Program-made: the position numbers and the translations under genes | In this document: piece after piece, positions 50,841 through 60,917 of the stretch | Numbering within the stretch: the stretch's first letter is position 1 | Layout: every line of letters begins with the position of its first letter | Notes under the pieces: model-generated | The model's input: the letters and a program-made list of their open reading frames with translations, nothing else | Databases searched by the model: none | What the model was told of the DNA's origin: nothing | From: Epithemia pelagica | Taxonomy: Eukaryota > Bacillariophyta > Bacillariophyceae > Surirellales > Surirellaceae | Assembly (NCBI GenBank): GCA_946965045.2 | Contig: OX337233.1 | Coordinates: 1,860,001 to 1,924,000, forward strand | Direction of reading: 5' to 3' | Length of the DNA: 64,000 nt

Positions 50841-50859
50841 TCTTCGCGTGATCGAGATC
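50841..50859 (+). repeat. Right target-site duplication of the SINE
   Basis: Perfect copy of 50562-50580. Confidence 0.85.
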
Positions 50860-51022
50860 ATTCGGGAACATCACGAATCACGAACACAAATAAAGGGAAC
50901 CCCCAAGAAAACACGAACCCAAGAGTCTCGAAGATTCGTGTTCTCACACAAAATTGGTCAAGTCGACGCCAGACTTATTCCTCTCTCTATCTCTTCTGTG
51001 TGACCACAGCTTCTTGTGAAAC

Positions 51023-52246
51023 ATGTTTGATATTCCCAAGGCCGGCATTCCGACGGTCGAGCCAACAGCTGCTGCTGAGTGGAACCCAGCCGATGAAGTC
51101 ATTATCATTGGTGCCGGTGTGGCAGGTATCTCCGCTCCCTATACCCTTCACTTCCTCAAGGTGCCTTTTCGAATATTGGAAGCCTCAGATCATCATGGTG
51201 GCCGGGTCCAAAGAAACGAACAGTTTTGGGGAGACAAGGGTGGGCCGCCCTTGGACATTGGAGCTGAATGGCTTCATACGACGCGCGATGCCAAGGTGCT
51301 AAAAGAGCTGCTCTTGATCGACAAGGATCGTGAGCACGTCGCATCTACCTTCATTCCAGAACAAGTGATTGAATACGAACCTCAAACCTAAGGCTATTAC
51401 AATCGTTGGCTTGGTGGCCTCCGTCGGTTTGATGCCCTGAAATACACCTACAAGGAACACAAATTCAAGACCACCACGTGGTCGCAATACGTAGACAAAT
51501 ACCGCTTTTCCTACGTCAAGGATCGTTTGGAAGTAAATGCGGTTGTCGCGGCCATTGATTACTCCAAGGAATACAAGGGCGTCAAGGTCACACTAACGAA
51601 TGGCAATGAGTATACGTGTGCCAAGGTGATTTGCACGACACCCGTATCAGTCTTAAAACGAGGAGATATTGAATTCATTCCTCGCCTCCCCAAATCCAAG
51701 CAAGGCGCCTTGGATAAGACTGTGATGAAACCTGGATTCAAGGTGGCAATCGAGTTCAAGGAACGCTTTTATGATACTGACATGTTCTACGATTTCACCT
51801 TTCTCGAGTCCCTGTTTTGGATGGCGTATGACATTGCCTCGGACCGGGTATATTTTGACGCCGTTAGCGGGAAAGGCACCGACCGACATGTACTCGGCAT
51901 TCACTGCTATGGAGCATGGGCCGAAGAGTGGTCCAAACTTGACAACGATGGCATTTTTCAGGCCGCCATGAAGAAGCTCGATCTCATGTACGACGGCAAG
52001 GCGACGGCCAACTATGTTCAACACATGGTCCAAAACTGGACGAAGGAGCCATATATTTGGGGAGGCTTTAGCAGTATGTGGTATGGAGGCTTGACGGAAA
52101 AGGAATTTGGTAGGACACCCCTGGATGACAAGGTCTTTTTTGCAGGTGAAATGGTCACCAATGGATACGGACCAACAGTACATGGGACGTCGCTTTCTGG
52201 TCGTCGTGCCGCCCTGAACGCGATTGGAAAACCGTACACGTGGTAA
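51023..52246 (+). pseudogene. Flavin amine oxidase with one in-frame TAA
   Basis: ATG 51023 opens an FAD-dependent amine oxidase: VIIIGAGVAGISAPYTLHFLKVPFRILEA (dinucleotide-binding GxGxxG plus acidic end), HHGGRV, LDIGAEWLH. At 51389-51391 a TAA follows YEPQT. The same frame then continues through RLEVNAVVAAIDYS, VICTTPVSVLKRGDIEF, GFKVAIEFKERFY and the C-terminal FAD site DDKVFFAGEMVTNGYGPTVHGTSLSGRRAA to a stop at 52246. Read through, it would be 407 codons, close to family size. I see no intron that would remove the stop. Either it is a recent pseudogene, a sequence error, or two proteins are made. Confidence 0.78.
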
Positions 52247-52832
52247 TGTTCTCAAGTTATTGGGATTGTCCCTCCACGTACTTTTTTACAAGGGCTAAGA
52301 GTAGGGATTGTTCGTTTTTATCCCCTCAACTTTAGGAAACAAGTTATGTTGGAAAAGAGCTATCTCGACATTCAATCCACGCTGCCTTAGTGCTCTGTCT
52401 AGAGGAGTCTAAGGAATAAGGAATGCCCTCACAGAGAGCAGCGTCGCAATTGGAGAGGAATTGAAAACTGAAAGGAGGTCGCCACGCTGCAAGCATGCAG
52501 TTATCCGTGCCGACTCCAACGGACGTATTTCGCACCACGGTCGATCATAACAAACGCGGTAAGGAACGCTCGCGACTCGCCGTGCATGCGATCGCGCACC
52601 CATGAGCGAGCGCAGACATTGCCCCGGATTTTGGCTCTCCCTCAATGTCGTTCATTGTTCATGTGCGACACGGGGGAGGAGGTCGATTACTTCGTCGTTG
52701 TTACACTTGAATCCGGACTCACGATATCCAACATCTCGTTTGATCATCTCAACCAAAGAACTGCATCCATCGTCACATAGAATCTGACCTTAATGGGTCG
52801 GATCCTTGGGATTTTTCTAGAGTTATAAAACA
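52247..52832. other. Intergenic, nothing recognised
   Basis: Spacer between tandem plus-strand genes. TATAAAA occurs just before the next ATG but is too close to act as its TATA box. Confidence 0.45.
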
Positions 52833-55800
52833 ATGACATTCCTTCCGACCTTCCAATCACCATCACCGTCATTCTTCACGCATTCAAATGAGAAGGAACA
52901 GGAATTACATCAAAAGCGTTCAGCTATCGCAGTAACGCCATCTTTTCCTTCGACTTCCTCTGCACAAGATACTGGCTATGAAAATGATACTAGAGAGGAC
53001 CTGCATATGGGCAAGAAGGATAATCGAGGTGATGACAAAGATGATGATTCATCTTCGCATGGAAAATGGAGTTGGAAAACACTGTGCCGTGTCTCTCATG
53101 GCGCGTGGGTTCTGTTTGCACTGGTTTTCCCTTTGATTGTTGTTGTCTGGCTTTATTACGCCATGAAGCGATCCCTGGCAACAACAGCAATGACGACCAT
53201 CGAAGCAATCATACCTTCAGACACAACGACCGCGGCACCTCAATGGATGTACAAAGTAATGGCCTTTCGGAAGGCCCTCTTTTTGCAAACGATTGAGCCC
53301 GTCATTGTTACGCTTTTGGGACCTGTGGTTCCCGATCACCACCAGGATCACAATTATGACATGGCTTCCTCAACCAATCATTCCATGTGGACACCGTCCT
53401 CATCCAACAATGACACCAGCCATCGTCGATTAAACTTTTTGCCTTCGTACATTTCGCATGTGGAAGCATTTCATGAAACCAGCATGTCCTTTGCCACGCT
53501 CATTATGTTATTTCTCACATTATCGGCCGTCTTTTTGGTTTCTCTGGCATGCTTTTTTCACAACCAAAAAACCTCCCCTCTCTTTGTGTCGCCCCGTCGA
53601 CATCGCCTACCAAAGTTGGTGCCGCCGCCTCTGCCTGTGGACGGTTACTTCTCGTGGATTCCTGTATGCTTTTATTTGTCGGACGAAGAAATCATTCATC
53701 GGATTGGGTACGATTCCCTCATCTTTTTGAGATTTCATCGGTTGGCGCTTCGATGCATTGTGAAAATGTCCGTCTTTAGTTTTGTGGTATTACTGCCCCT
53801 CAACTTTACGGCGGGTGGACATGCCAAGGCACAAGATTTGAAGCAATATGTTGGATCCCTATTTTTTACCGACTTTTTGCGTTTCACCATGGCAAATGTC
53901 ATGCCGGGGAGTTTGAAATTGTGGGTCCATTGCTTTGCGGCGTATCTGTTGACGGCTATTGTGGTTCGAGAATTGTTGGTCGAATACGAAACCTTCAACA
54001 GCATTCGGCATCGCTATTTGTTGAGTCGTGAGCCTCATTTACGTACCGTCCTGGTGACTAATATTCCTCGCAATTTGCGGTCCAGCCGAAAGATTACCTC
54101 CTACTTTCAACATGTCTATCCCAATGGAGCTGTCAAGGTACGTAACTCCAGAAATTCATGTCTTTATCGATCATGAAGTCAATAATGAGGGCTGAAGGGA
54201 TAACGGCAAACTCATACATATTTGTTCATTCCTTGGTTTCATTTGCCCTTTCGCCGTGGATATGATTGGTAGAATGTCTTGTTGTGTCAAAATTTGATTG
54301 AATTGGAACGATTGGTGTCAGAACGAACCCATATCTTGTCGCGGATTGAGAGTGAGCTTTTACTTCTTTGTCGGTCGGAAAAGAAAAAGCTATATGAACA
54401 ATATTCCAATTTATGTTGTGGGTGCTGTTGTCCGAATCATGATACGACCACCACAACAACTCTGTCAGGTGGAGAACGACGACGGAAAAGCGGTTCCTGG
54501 TTCGTGTCCTCCACAGCCACAAATGTAACGGGTGGTGGTGCAACCACCACTTCCAACAATTCCTCGTCCTCCTCAGCATCATCGACGAAACGCAACTTGC
54601 TATCGTGGCAATTATGCTGTGATTGTTGGAGGGGTGGTGTTGATGGCACACAGGAACGACTTACAAACTTGTACAATCAATTGGAAGAATACAACCAAGC
54701 CATTGGGCAAGAACAAAGACGACGACGACGGGTCATGAAAATGTTGGATCGGATGGAATCCGTGGAAGGTGTGAAAGATATTGATTACGTCCTTAGTTCA
54801 CCCTTTGTCCAAAATAATACAAATGGGCAATCTGAAACAACCACAACCAATGGTGCTTCAGTGGGCGAACCATCCAACCCTCCCGGCACTGCTGCTGTGT
54901 CCCAAGCTGGAACTGAAGTCAACCCTCCAGCTTCCATTCCTGAAGAGGGAGAACCTCAGAAGCAGCAGCAACAACAACTCTCCACGGACAAGCCCACAGA
55001 CTATATGCTCTTGTCGACCGATGCTACCCCAGGATCGTCCGCATTGCGATCACGGAGTCCGTCAACACATGTTGGGGGAAAGACCGGAAGTAGCAAAGCT
55101 CAAGCAGGGGGTTCGGCAATGAAAATACAGCAACAGCAGCCATCAGACGTTGGCAAGAAGAACGCAATGCCAACAGCTCCGCCTTTTCTAAAAGCCAAAC
55201 ATGCCATTCGACGATACAGTCGAGTCAATCGAGAAGTGTCCTTTTTGGGACGCCCGATTCGATCACCCAATTCGTTTGGTGCCTCCGATAATCCCAATTA
55301 CAATAACCCGGCTGGTGGAGCAAACTCGACTACATGGAATTATAGCAACAACGCGAGTACTTACGCAGCAGCTCCCGGTGGTGTGGTGAATCCCTTTTTG
55401 GCATTTTCAGAACCCATGGAGCAGCATTTGAATGAAGTAACAGACAAAGCCTTTGTGGTGATGCGCACGTACACGGCCGCCACTATTGCCATTCAATCGA
55501 TGCATTCCAGTAAACCAGGATCAATGCAGGTCACCACGGCACCGGAACCACGCGATATTTTGTGGGAAAACATCTATGTTAGCAAGGGTGCGCAGCGGAC
55601 ACGGTCGCTGATTGGTGAATTCGCGGTCAAAATGTTAGTTTGTTTTTACATTATTCCCATTGCCACGGTGGCCTTATTGGTGAGCGAGTCGGCTTTGGTG
55701 TCGTCCTCACCCCGGTTGGCCCAATTGGATCAAGCATCAGCAATTTTCTCGGTTGCTATTGCCATGGTACAGCCTATTTGCATTGTCGGGCTGCAACAAT

Positions 55801-57245
55801 TGCTACCGCCTCTGTTTGTAGCAATCGGGCAAGCCGAAGGAAGAACTTCCTTCTCCGAAGTCCAAATGCAAGCTTTTTCACGATATTTTTTGTTCCAAGT
55901 ACTCAATGTGTTTCTGGTTACAACCATTGCAGGAACCATTTTCGATACTGTTGCTCTTATTATTGAGAAGCCCGAATCGGCATTTGAAATGTTGGGTAAT
56001 TCACTTCCACGGATGTCCTCCTTTTTCATCACTTTTGTCATCATGAAAACCTTTTTGGGGTTGGGAGCGGAGATGGTGCGAATTGTTGCCTTGGTTCAGG
56101 GTATACTCCGATTCATGATCTTCCCCCACGCCACGCTTCGAATGAAACGACAAGTCCTGCTCGGATTGCGACCCATGGATGATCCCGGGTGGTTTCCGTT
56201 TCACAAAATATTGGCACAGGATATGTTGGTGGTCGTGATTAGTGTGGTCTTTGCCGTAGTGGCACCACTGGTCTTGTTGCCTTGTGCCCTGTTTTGTCTC
56301 TTGTCCAGGGTAATGTGGACACATCAACATTTGTACGTTTATGAAAGTGTCTTTGAGAGTGGTGGACAATTCTGGCCCAAGATCTTTCGACGCTTTGTCT
56401 TTGGGTTAATCATTGCTCAAATGACTATCACTGGACAATTCATTTTGAAGGAAGCACGTCACGAAGCCTATGCAACCATGGCTCTCATGTTCATGACATA
56501 CTTCTTTTTGAGATCTACGCGTGCACGATACGATCCCACAAGTTCCACATTGCCACTAGAGGTGGCAACCGTCATGGATATAACTCTTCAACAGGAGGAG
56601 GAAGCACGAAATCTCAAACGACAACAACAGTCACCCGGGGAGTTTGACGATAAACGCCAAGCTCAAATACCACGTCAACCGGGCGAAGAAGGATTCGATC
56701 CCGTTTCACCTCCTCGTTCGGTCGCAAATTATCATCAATCTTCCACCATGGGAGGGGACTGTAACGATGAGGATAATGATGACGACGACAGTGACGAACC
56801 AGGTCGGTTTATCGGAGGCCAATACGATCCATTTCGCAAAGCATATGTTCAACCAGCACTTCGCGCCAACCCCAAGGCTCGTCCTGAACAACCCTTTCCA
56901 CCTGCCCAATTGGGACGAGAAGAAGCATTCTTTAACACAACGGGTGACCATCAAAACAATGTTGATACGTCAAATTCGGTTGATCTCGATGGTAATGGGT
57001 TACATCATGATAGTGCCGCTTCGGTACGAGTCCGATCTTTGAATCAGCAAGAACGTCGTCTCATCAATCGGTGGTGGAATGACCAGCTACAACGGGCAGG
57101 GCCACAAAATACCTTTATGGTATTGATTGGGGAAGAATGTGGGACGTTGACACTTTCTCCTCACAACCATCACCATCATCCCCACAATGGCAACAATGCC
57201 GCCTCGTCCAATATTATGCTCAACGAAACGCACAGCTTTGTGTAG
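52833..57245 (+). CDS. OSCA/CSC1 (TMEM63)-type membrane channel, two exons
   Basis: Exons 52833-54137 and 54273-57245 encode 1425 residues. The intron is 135 nt (AAG|GTACGT ... GGTAG|AAT, phase 0). An N-terminal RSN1_TM-like unit has three membrane helices (WVLFALVFPLIVVVWLYYAM; LIMLFLTLSAVFLVSLACFF; VKMSVFSFVVLLPLNF) plus GYDSLIFLRFHRLALRC. A PHM7-like cytosolic domain (TVLVTNIPRNLRSSRKI, then NLIELERLV) contains long Ser/Asn/Thr and Gln-rich insertions. The C-terminal 7TM core begins near APEPRDILWENIYV, with the conserved DILWENI. The long acidic, His-rich tail is not typical. The family comprises mechanosensitive or osmosensitive cation channels and lipid scramblases of the plasma membrane and organelles (known). 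Confidence 0.85.
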
Positions 57246-57500
57246 AATGGAATTTTTAAGCGTAATGTTATCGATTGGTCGATTCGGTTTGTCCTTGCTT
57301 GTCGCTTGGAAATGCGTCACCAATCATGAAACAACCACAAAATGATTCGTTGTGGGGAAATGAACAGTGATAGCGGTTTGAGCCTGCTGTTTAGGTTGTA
57401 CCCTATAAATCGCTTGCTATAGTATATCTATTACTCATGGCCTTTCATTCCTAAATGCTGATTTTCTCAGAACAATTCTTGGTGGTGCTACTTCTCATTC

Positions 57501-58805
57501 CTAGACGGCACCATTGTGTGGAGGATCTGAATGCATCCATATAATGGTGCGGAGCGATTCTCCCGCATGGAGAAGACGAAAGGCTTTATTAATGTCTCGC
57601 AATGGCACTTGATGGGTAATGTAGGGGTCAATGTCAAATTTGCCCTCCATGTATTCCTCTACCAATTGTGCCACACCCTCGCGAGATTGATATCCACCAA
57701 AAGCCGTGCCCGTCCAAGTCCGGCCGGTGATTAAATTGAAGGGTCGAGTTGCAACTTCTTTTCCACTGGCTGCTACACCCACCACAATACTCTTGCCCCA
57801 TCCAATATGAGCACATTCGAGTGCCGCACGCATAATATCCACCGAACCAGTGGCTTCAAAGGAATAATCTACACCCCCATTGGTCATTTCGACAATCTTT
57901 TGTTGAATCGGAGTATCGGGAAAGTCATGGGGATTGATACAATCGGTGGCACCAAAGGCTACGGCACGATTGAACTTTTCGGGATTGACATCAATGGCCA
58001 GAATGCGTTTTGCACCCGCACGTTTACTGGCCTCCACAATGGAAAGACCCACTGTCCCCAAACCAAAGACGGCCACAATGGAATTGGCTTCTACCTTGGC
58101 AGTATTAAAGACAGCACCATATCCAGTGGGTAGGGCACAGGCTAGCAAGGGAACCTTGTGCAAGGGTGCATCTTGACGAATTTTGCCCGCACTTTCTTGA
58201 TGCACGACAGTATACTGCGAAAAACAACTGACGCCCATGAAATGCTTGAGTGGTCGTCCATCTTGCGCAGTTTGAAAACGTACACCACCATCGGATCGCA
58301 TAATACCAGCACCCGTAAAAGATCGAATTTTACCGCACAGATTGGTCTTTTTCACACGATATCCACGACATCGTGGACAGGTATCATTGGCCAAGTCCTC
58401 TGGCATGCATTGTGCTTGGTAGGTGGGAATGATCTTGTCGCCGGGTTGTACCGTGGTGACACCTGGACCCACGGATTCTACGGTCCCCGCAGATTCATGT
58501 CCCAAAATGGATGGAAAGTGTGCTTCGCCGTCCTTGCCCGCCAAGGCCGACAAATCGGTACCACACAATGTGGCATAATCGATCCGCACCCGTACTTCGT
58601 GTTCACCAGGTGGGGCCACCACGACACGTTCCAAGGACAGAGCCTGATCCTTGTTAAAGAATTCGGGGTCCGGTTGGTACGCCACAGCTGCCATACATTC
58701 AATAGGCTTTCCGGCAGTGGAAGAAGTCATCCATCGACGCCGGGCGGCTGCTGTAGAGCCAAAGTGCTTGGCAACCAGGGGACGAAGGCGGTGGAACACT
58801 AGCAT
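57501..58805 (-). CDS. Glutathione-dependent formaldehyde dehydrogenase-like (class III ADH)
   Basis: 434 residues from ATG 58805. The first 30 residues (Arg/Ala-rich, HFGSTAAARRRWMTSS) look like a mitochondrial presequence. Catalytic zinc ligands lie in ATLCGTDLSAL and LGHESAGTVESVG. The structural-zinc loop is CPRCRGYRVKKTNLCG preceded by an extra QCMPEDL. The Rossmann motif is VAVFGLGTVGLSIVEASKRAGA, ending in the acidic residue of AIDVNPEKF, which selects NAD. GTAFGGYQSREGV is typical of class III ADH. It oxidises S-hydroxymethylglutathione (formaldehyde plus GSH) to S-formylglutathione. The next enzyme of the pathway is encoded divergently, with 317 bp between start codons. Confidence 0.83.
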   Translation of the reverse strand: MLVFHRLRPLVAKHFGSTAAARRRWMTSSTAGKPIECMAAVAYQPDPEFFNKDQALSLERVVVAPPGEHEVRVRIDYATLCGTDLSALAGKDGEAHFPSILGHESAGTVESVGPGVTTVQPGDKIIPTYQAQCMPEDLANDTCPRCRGYRVKKTNLCGKIRSFTGAGIMRSDGGVRFQTAQDGRPLKHFMGVSCFSQYTVVHQESAGKIRQDAPLHKVPLLACALPTGYGAVFNTAKVEANSIVAVFGLGTVGLSIVEASKRAGAKRILAIDVNPEKFNRAVAFGATDCINPHDFPDTPIQQKIVEMTNGGVDYSFEATGSVDIMRAALECAHIGWGKSIVVGVAASGKEVATRPFNLITGRTWTGTAFGGYQSREGVAQLVEEYMEGKFDIDPYITHQVPLRDINKAFRLLHAGESLRTIIWMHSDPPHNGAV

Positions 58806-59122
58806 TGTCGTGTACAAAAAATGGTATTCCTATTCGTTTGATCGGATGATTTGGGTGGTTGCAGGGATGCACTACTATGGATCTATGTTTGGTGCTTTGA
58901 CAAGAAGATCACTCGAGGGATTGTGCGTTGTTGTGGATATGTCCGACATCTGCCATCTGCCTGTGAGAAGGATTTGGGGATGAGAAAAATTTTGGAGAGC
59001 AACAAAGCCTCTGACTGGTGGAAAAAGAGCCTATCGCGTGCGCAGATGCATAAAGGTTAGGGTTTATATTAGGAAGAAAAAGAAAAAAAAACATCATCCA
59101 TCATCACTCTTATCATACGAGT
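58806..59122. promoter_or_regulatory. Shared promoter region of the formaldehyde-detoxification pair
   Basis: 317 bp separate the two divergent start codons. It contains A-rich runs (AAGAAAAAGAAAAAAAAAC at about 59074-59092) near the hydrolase start. No other gene fits, so both genes are presumably driven from here. Confidence 0.55.
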
Positions 59123-60088
59123 ATGTCTACATCATCCGTATCCATTCTTTCCAGAACTGTAGTAACACGTGCGGGTGGTACCCTGTTGCGTTGTTCGCAT
59201 GCAGCCGAGAGTACGGCCTGTCACATGACCTTTGCCCTGTTTTTGCCAAATTCCCATCAGGTACAGCAGCAGCAGCAACAACGACGACAACAACAACCAG
59301 CACAACACATGCCCGTCCTGTACTTTTTGAGTGGATTGACATGTACGGATCAAAATTTTTGTCAAAAGGCGGGTCCTGTAGCTTTTGCTGCGGCGGAACA
59401 ACACGGTTTGGCCATGGTCATGCCAGATACGTCACCGCGTGGAAAAGATGTGGCCAATGACGAGACCTACGATTTGGGACATGGAGCTGGTTTTTACATC
59501 AACGCGACGATGGAACCATGGAAGAAGCATTATCAAATGGAATCCTACATCCAGGACGAATTACCTACCGTTGTGGCACAGGCCTGGCCCGGAACAAGTC
59601 CGCGACTGCGTTCCATCACCGGCCACAGCATGGGGGGACATGGTGCCTTGACACTCGCCTTCAAATCACATTTACAGCACAACAAATCATCAACAACAAT
59701 AACACCATGGATTAGTACATCGGCCTTGGCACCTATTTGTCATCCCACGGCATGTCCCTGGGGGGACAAGGCCTTTCGTCACTATCTGGGTGCCAACGAC
59801 GACAGTTGTCAAGCGCACGATGCCACGGCGCTCGTGGCCCAACTTGGGGCGTCATCCAGTAAAGCCTTTTCGAACATTCTAATTGATCAAGGTATGGAGG
59901 ATGAATTTCTGGTGGAACAACTACAGTTGGACGATTTCGAGGCTGCGGCTCGCGCTGCTGGTCAAAACGTGACGGTACGACGACACCATGGCATGGACCA
60001 TTCCTATTACTTTATTGCCTCCTGTATTGCGGATCACATTGACTTTCATGCCAAACATTTAAGAATGGCGAGCAAGGATCAACAATAG
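59123..60088 (+). CDS. S-formylglutathione hydrolase (esterase D)
   Basis: 321 residues from ATG 59123. Family marks: VLYFLSGLTCTDQNF, AVMPDTSPRG-like MVMPDTSPRGKDV, GAGFYINATMEPW, the nucleophile elbow GHSMGGHGAL (Ser about 169), and the C-terminal HHGMDHSYYF with the catalytic His (about 293). The catalytic Asp is likely in LIDQGMEDEFL. It hydrolyses S-formylglutathione to formate and glutathione. The N-terminus is about 20-30 residues longer than usual and contains a poly-Gln/Arg tract (encoded by CAGCAGCAGCAACAACGACG). It completes the two-step pathway begun by the divergent dehydrogenase. Confidence 0.9.
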   Translation: MSTSSVSILSRTVVTRAGGTLLRCSHAAESTACHMTFALFLPNSHQVQQQQQQRRQQQPAQHMPVLYFLSGLTCTDQNFCQKAGPVAFAAAEQHGLAMVMPDTSPRGKDVANDETYDLGHGAGFYINATMEPWKKHYQMESYIQDELPTVVAQAWPGTSPRLRSITGHSMGGHGALTLAFKSHLQHNKSSTTITPWISTSALAPICHPTACPWGDKAFRHYLGANDDSCQAHDATALVAQLGASSSKAFSNILIDQGMEDEFLVEQLQLDDFEAAARAAGQNVTVRRHHGMDHSYYFIASCIADHIDFHAKHLRMASKDQQ

Positions 60089-60211
60089 TACTTAAGAATC
60101 GTTGCTGTTCTTTGCGGAGGTGGCGTTGTGTAGTTCGTGTTTTTGCCGCGGCTTCAGTCGGGAGTCGGGACTTGAATTCTAAAAAGAGCGAACATTGTAC
60201 GTCCCGCCTCA

Positions 60212-60352
60212 ACAAAGGATGGAATCATCTATCTTTCAGCTGCCGCGCTCACCCACGCAAAGGTACCGTCTGGTTCGTCAAGTCGACCGACACCGACTGC
60301 TGTCTCTCGGGGCGTTCCGCGTTCAACTAACTCCAAGGCGCGGGACTCGTTG
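60212..60352 (-). repeat. SINE-like fragment related to the SINE at 50.6 kb
   Basis: On the minus strand, GTCGGTCGACTT, GGTA, GTGGGTGAGCG, CGGCAGCTG-AAGA-TAGAT and CCTTT appear in the same order and near-identical spacing as in the SINE body (50759-50837). A degraded B-box-like ACGAGTCC lies further upstream on this strand (about 60340). The 5' part is diverged or lost. It sits next to the 3' side of the copia element and may instead be inside its LTR. Confidence 0.5.
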
Positions 60353-60416
60353 TTGAGTAGAATGGTGCAGCCGTCAGCTTTGTCCACTATACTGTAAAGT
60401 TGAAAATGATCCTAAT

Positions 60417-60917
60417 TTACTGGCTTGATTGTTTCCAAAGATTCGTTGGCGATTTGTTCGCCTTTCCTCTTCTGACTACGTCAGCGAACGTCAGCCGTGC
60501 GGAGCTTGTCCTGCTTGCTTTATTCTCCATAGTATTCTTCATCGTCTTTGGTCTTGCTTTCATTGTCTTTGGTTTTGCTTTGCCAGGCGTTCCCGCGTTG
60601 CAGTGTTTTCTTTCTTGCTCATTATTTCCAACACGCTCCTCACAAGGCGTGGGTACGTCGTGTGTTTGTAGGGTGCTGATGGGTTCGTGCCCTAACAGTA
60701 CGTCCCGAAATTTGTTGAAAAGTGCTCCCTGTAGCGGTTTTGTGTAGAAATCCGCCAGCATCTCTTCGGTGGGACAGTAGTGGATGTCGATCTTCTCTTG
60801 TTGGACTTGGTCCTTAATGAAGAAGTATCTGATGTCCACGTGTCTTGATTGTTCCTTGGGCCTCGAGAAACCGTTTGGCCCAAAGAGTATTCGGGAGGTA
60901 ATCGCTGGCTCCAACAA
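60417..60917 (-). pseudogene. Copia RNase H C-terminus in a shifted frame
   Basis: SRHVDIRYFFIKDQ, IDIHYCPTEEMLADFYTKPLQG and ALFNKFRDVLLG are the normal end of copia RNase H, but in a different frame from the upstream ORF. The expected intervening block with a DN-x-SA motif is missing. A deletion of some tens of bases with a frame change near 60830-60870 explains this. A Lys-rich low-complexity tail follows (GKAKPKTMKARPKTMKN). Confidence 0.75.

Noticed and set aside
10700-51391. A variant genetic code explaining the in-frame stops
   Set aside because: TAA, TAG and TGA all end intact genes in this window (for example the genes ending at 3447, 60088 and 5331), so none is reassigned.
60089-60416. 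Copia 3' LTR boundaries
   Set aside because: Without the 5' LTR inside the window, the ends cannot be fixed, and part of the interval resembles the SINE.
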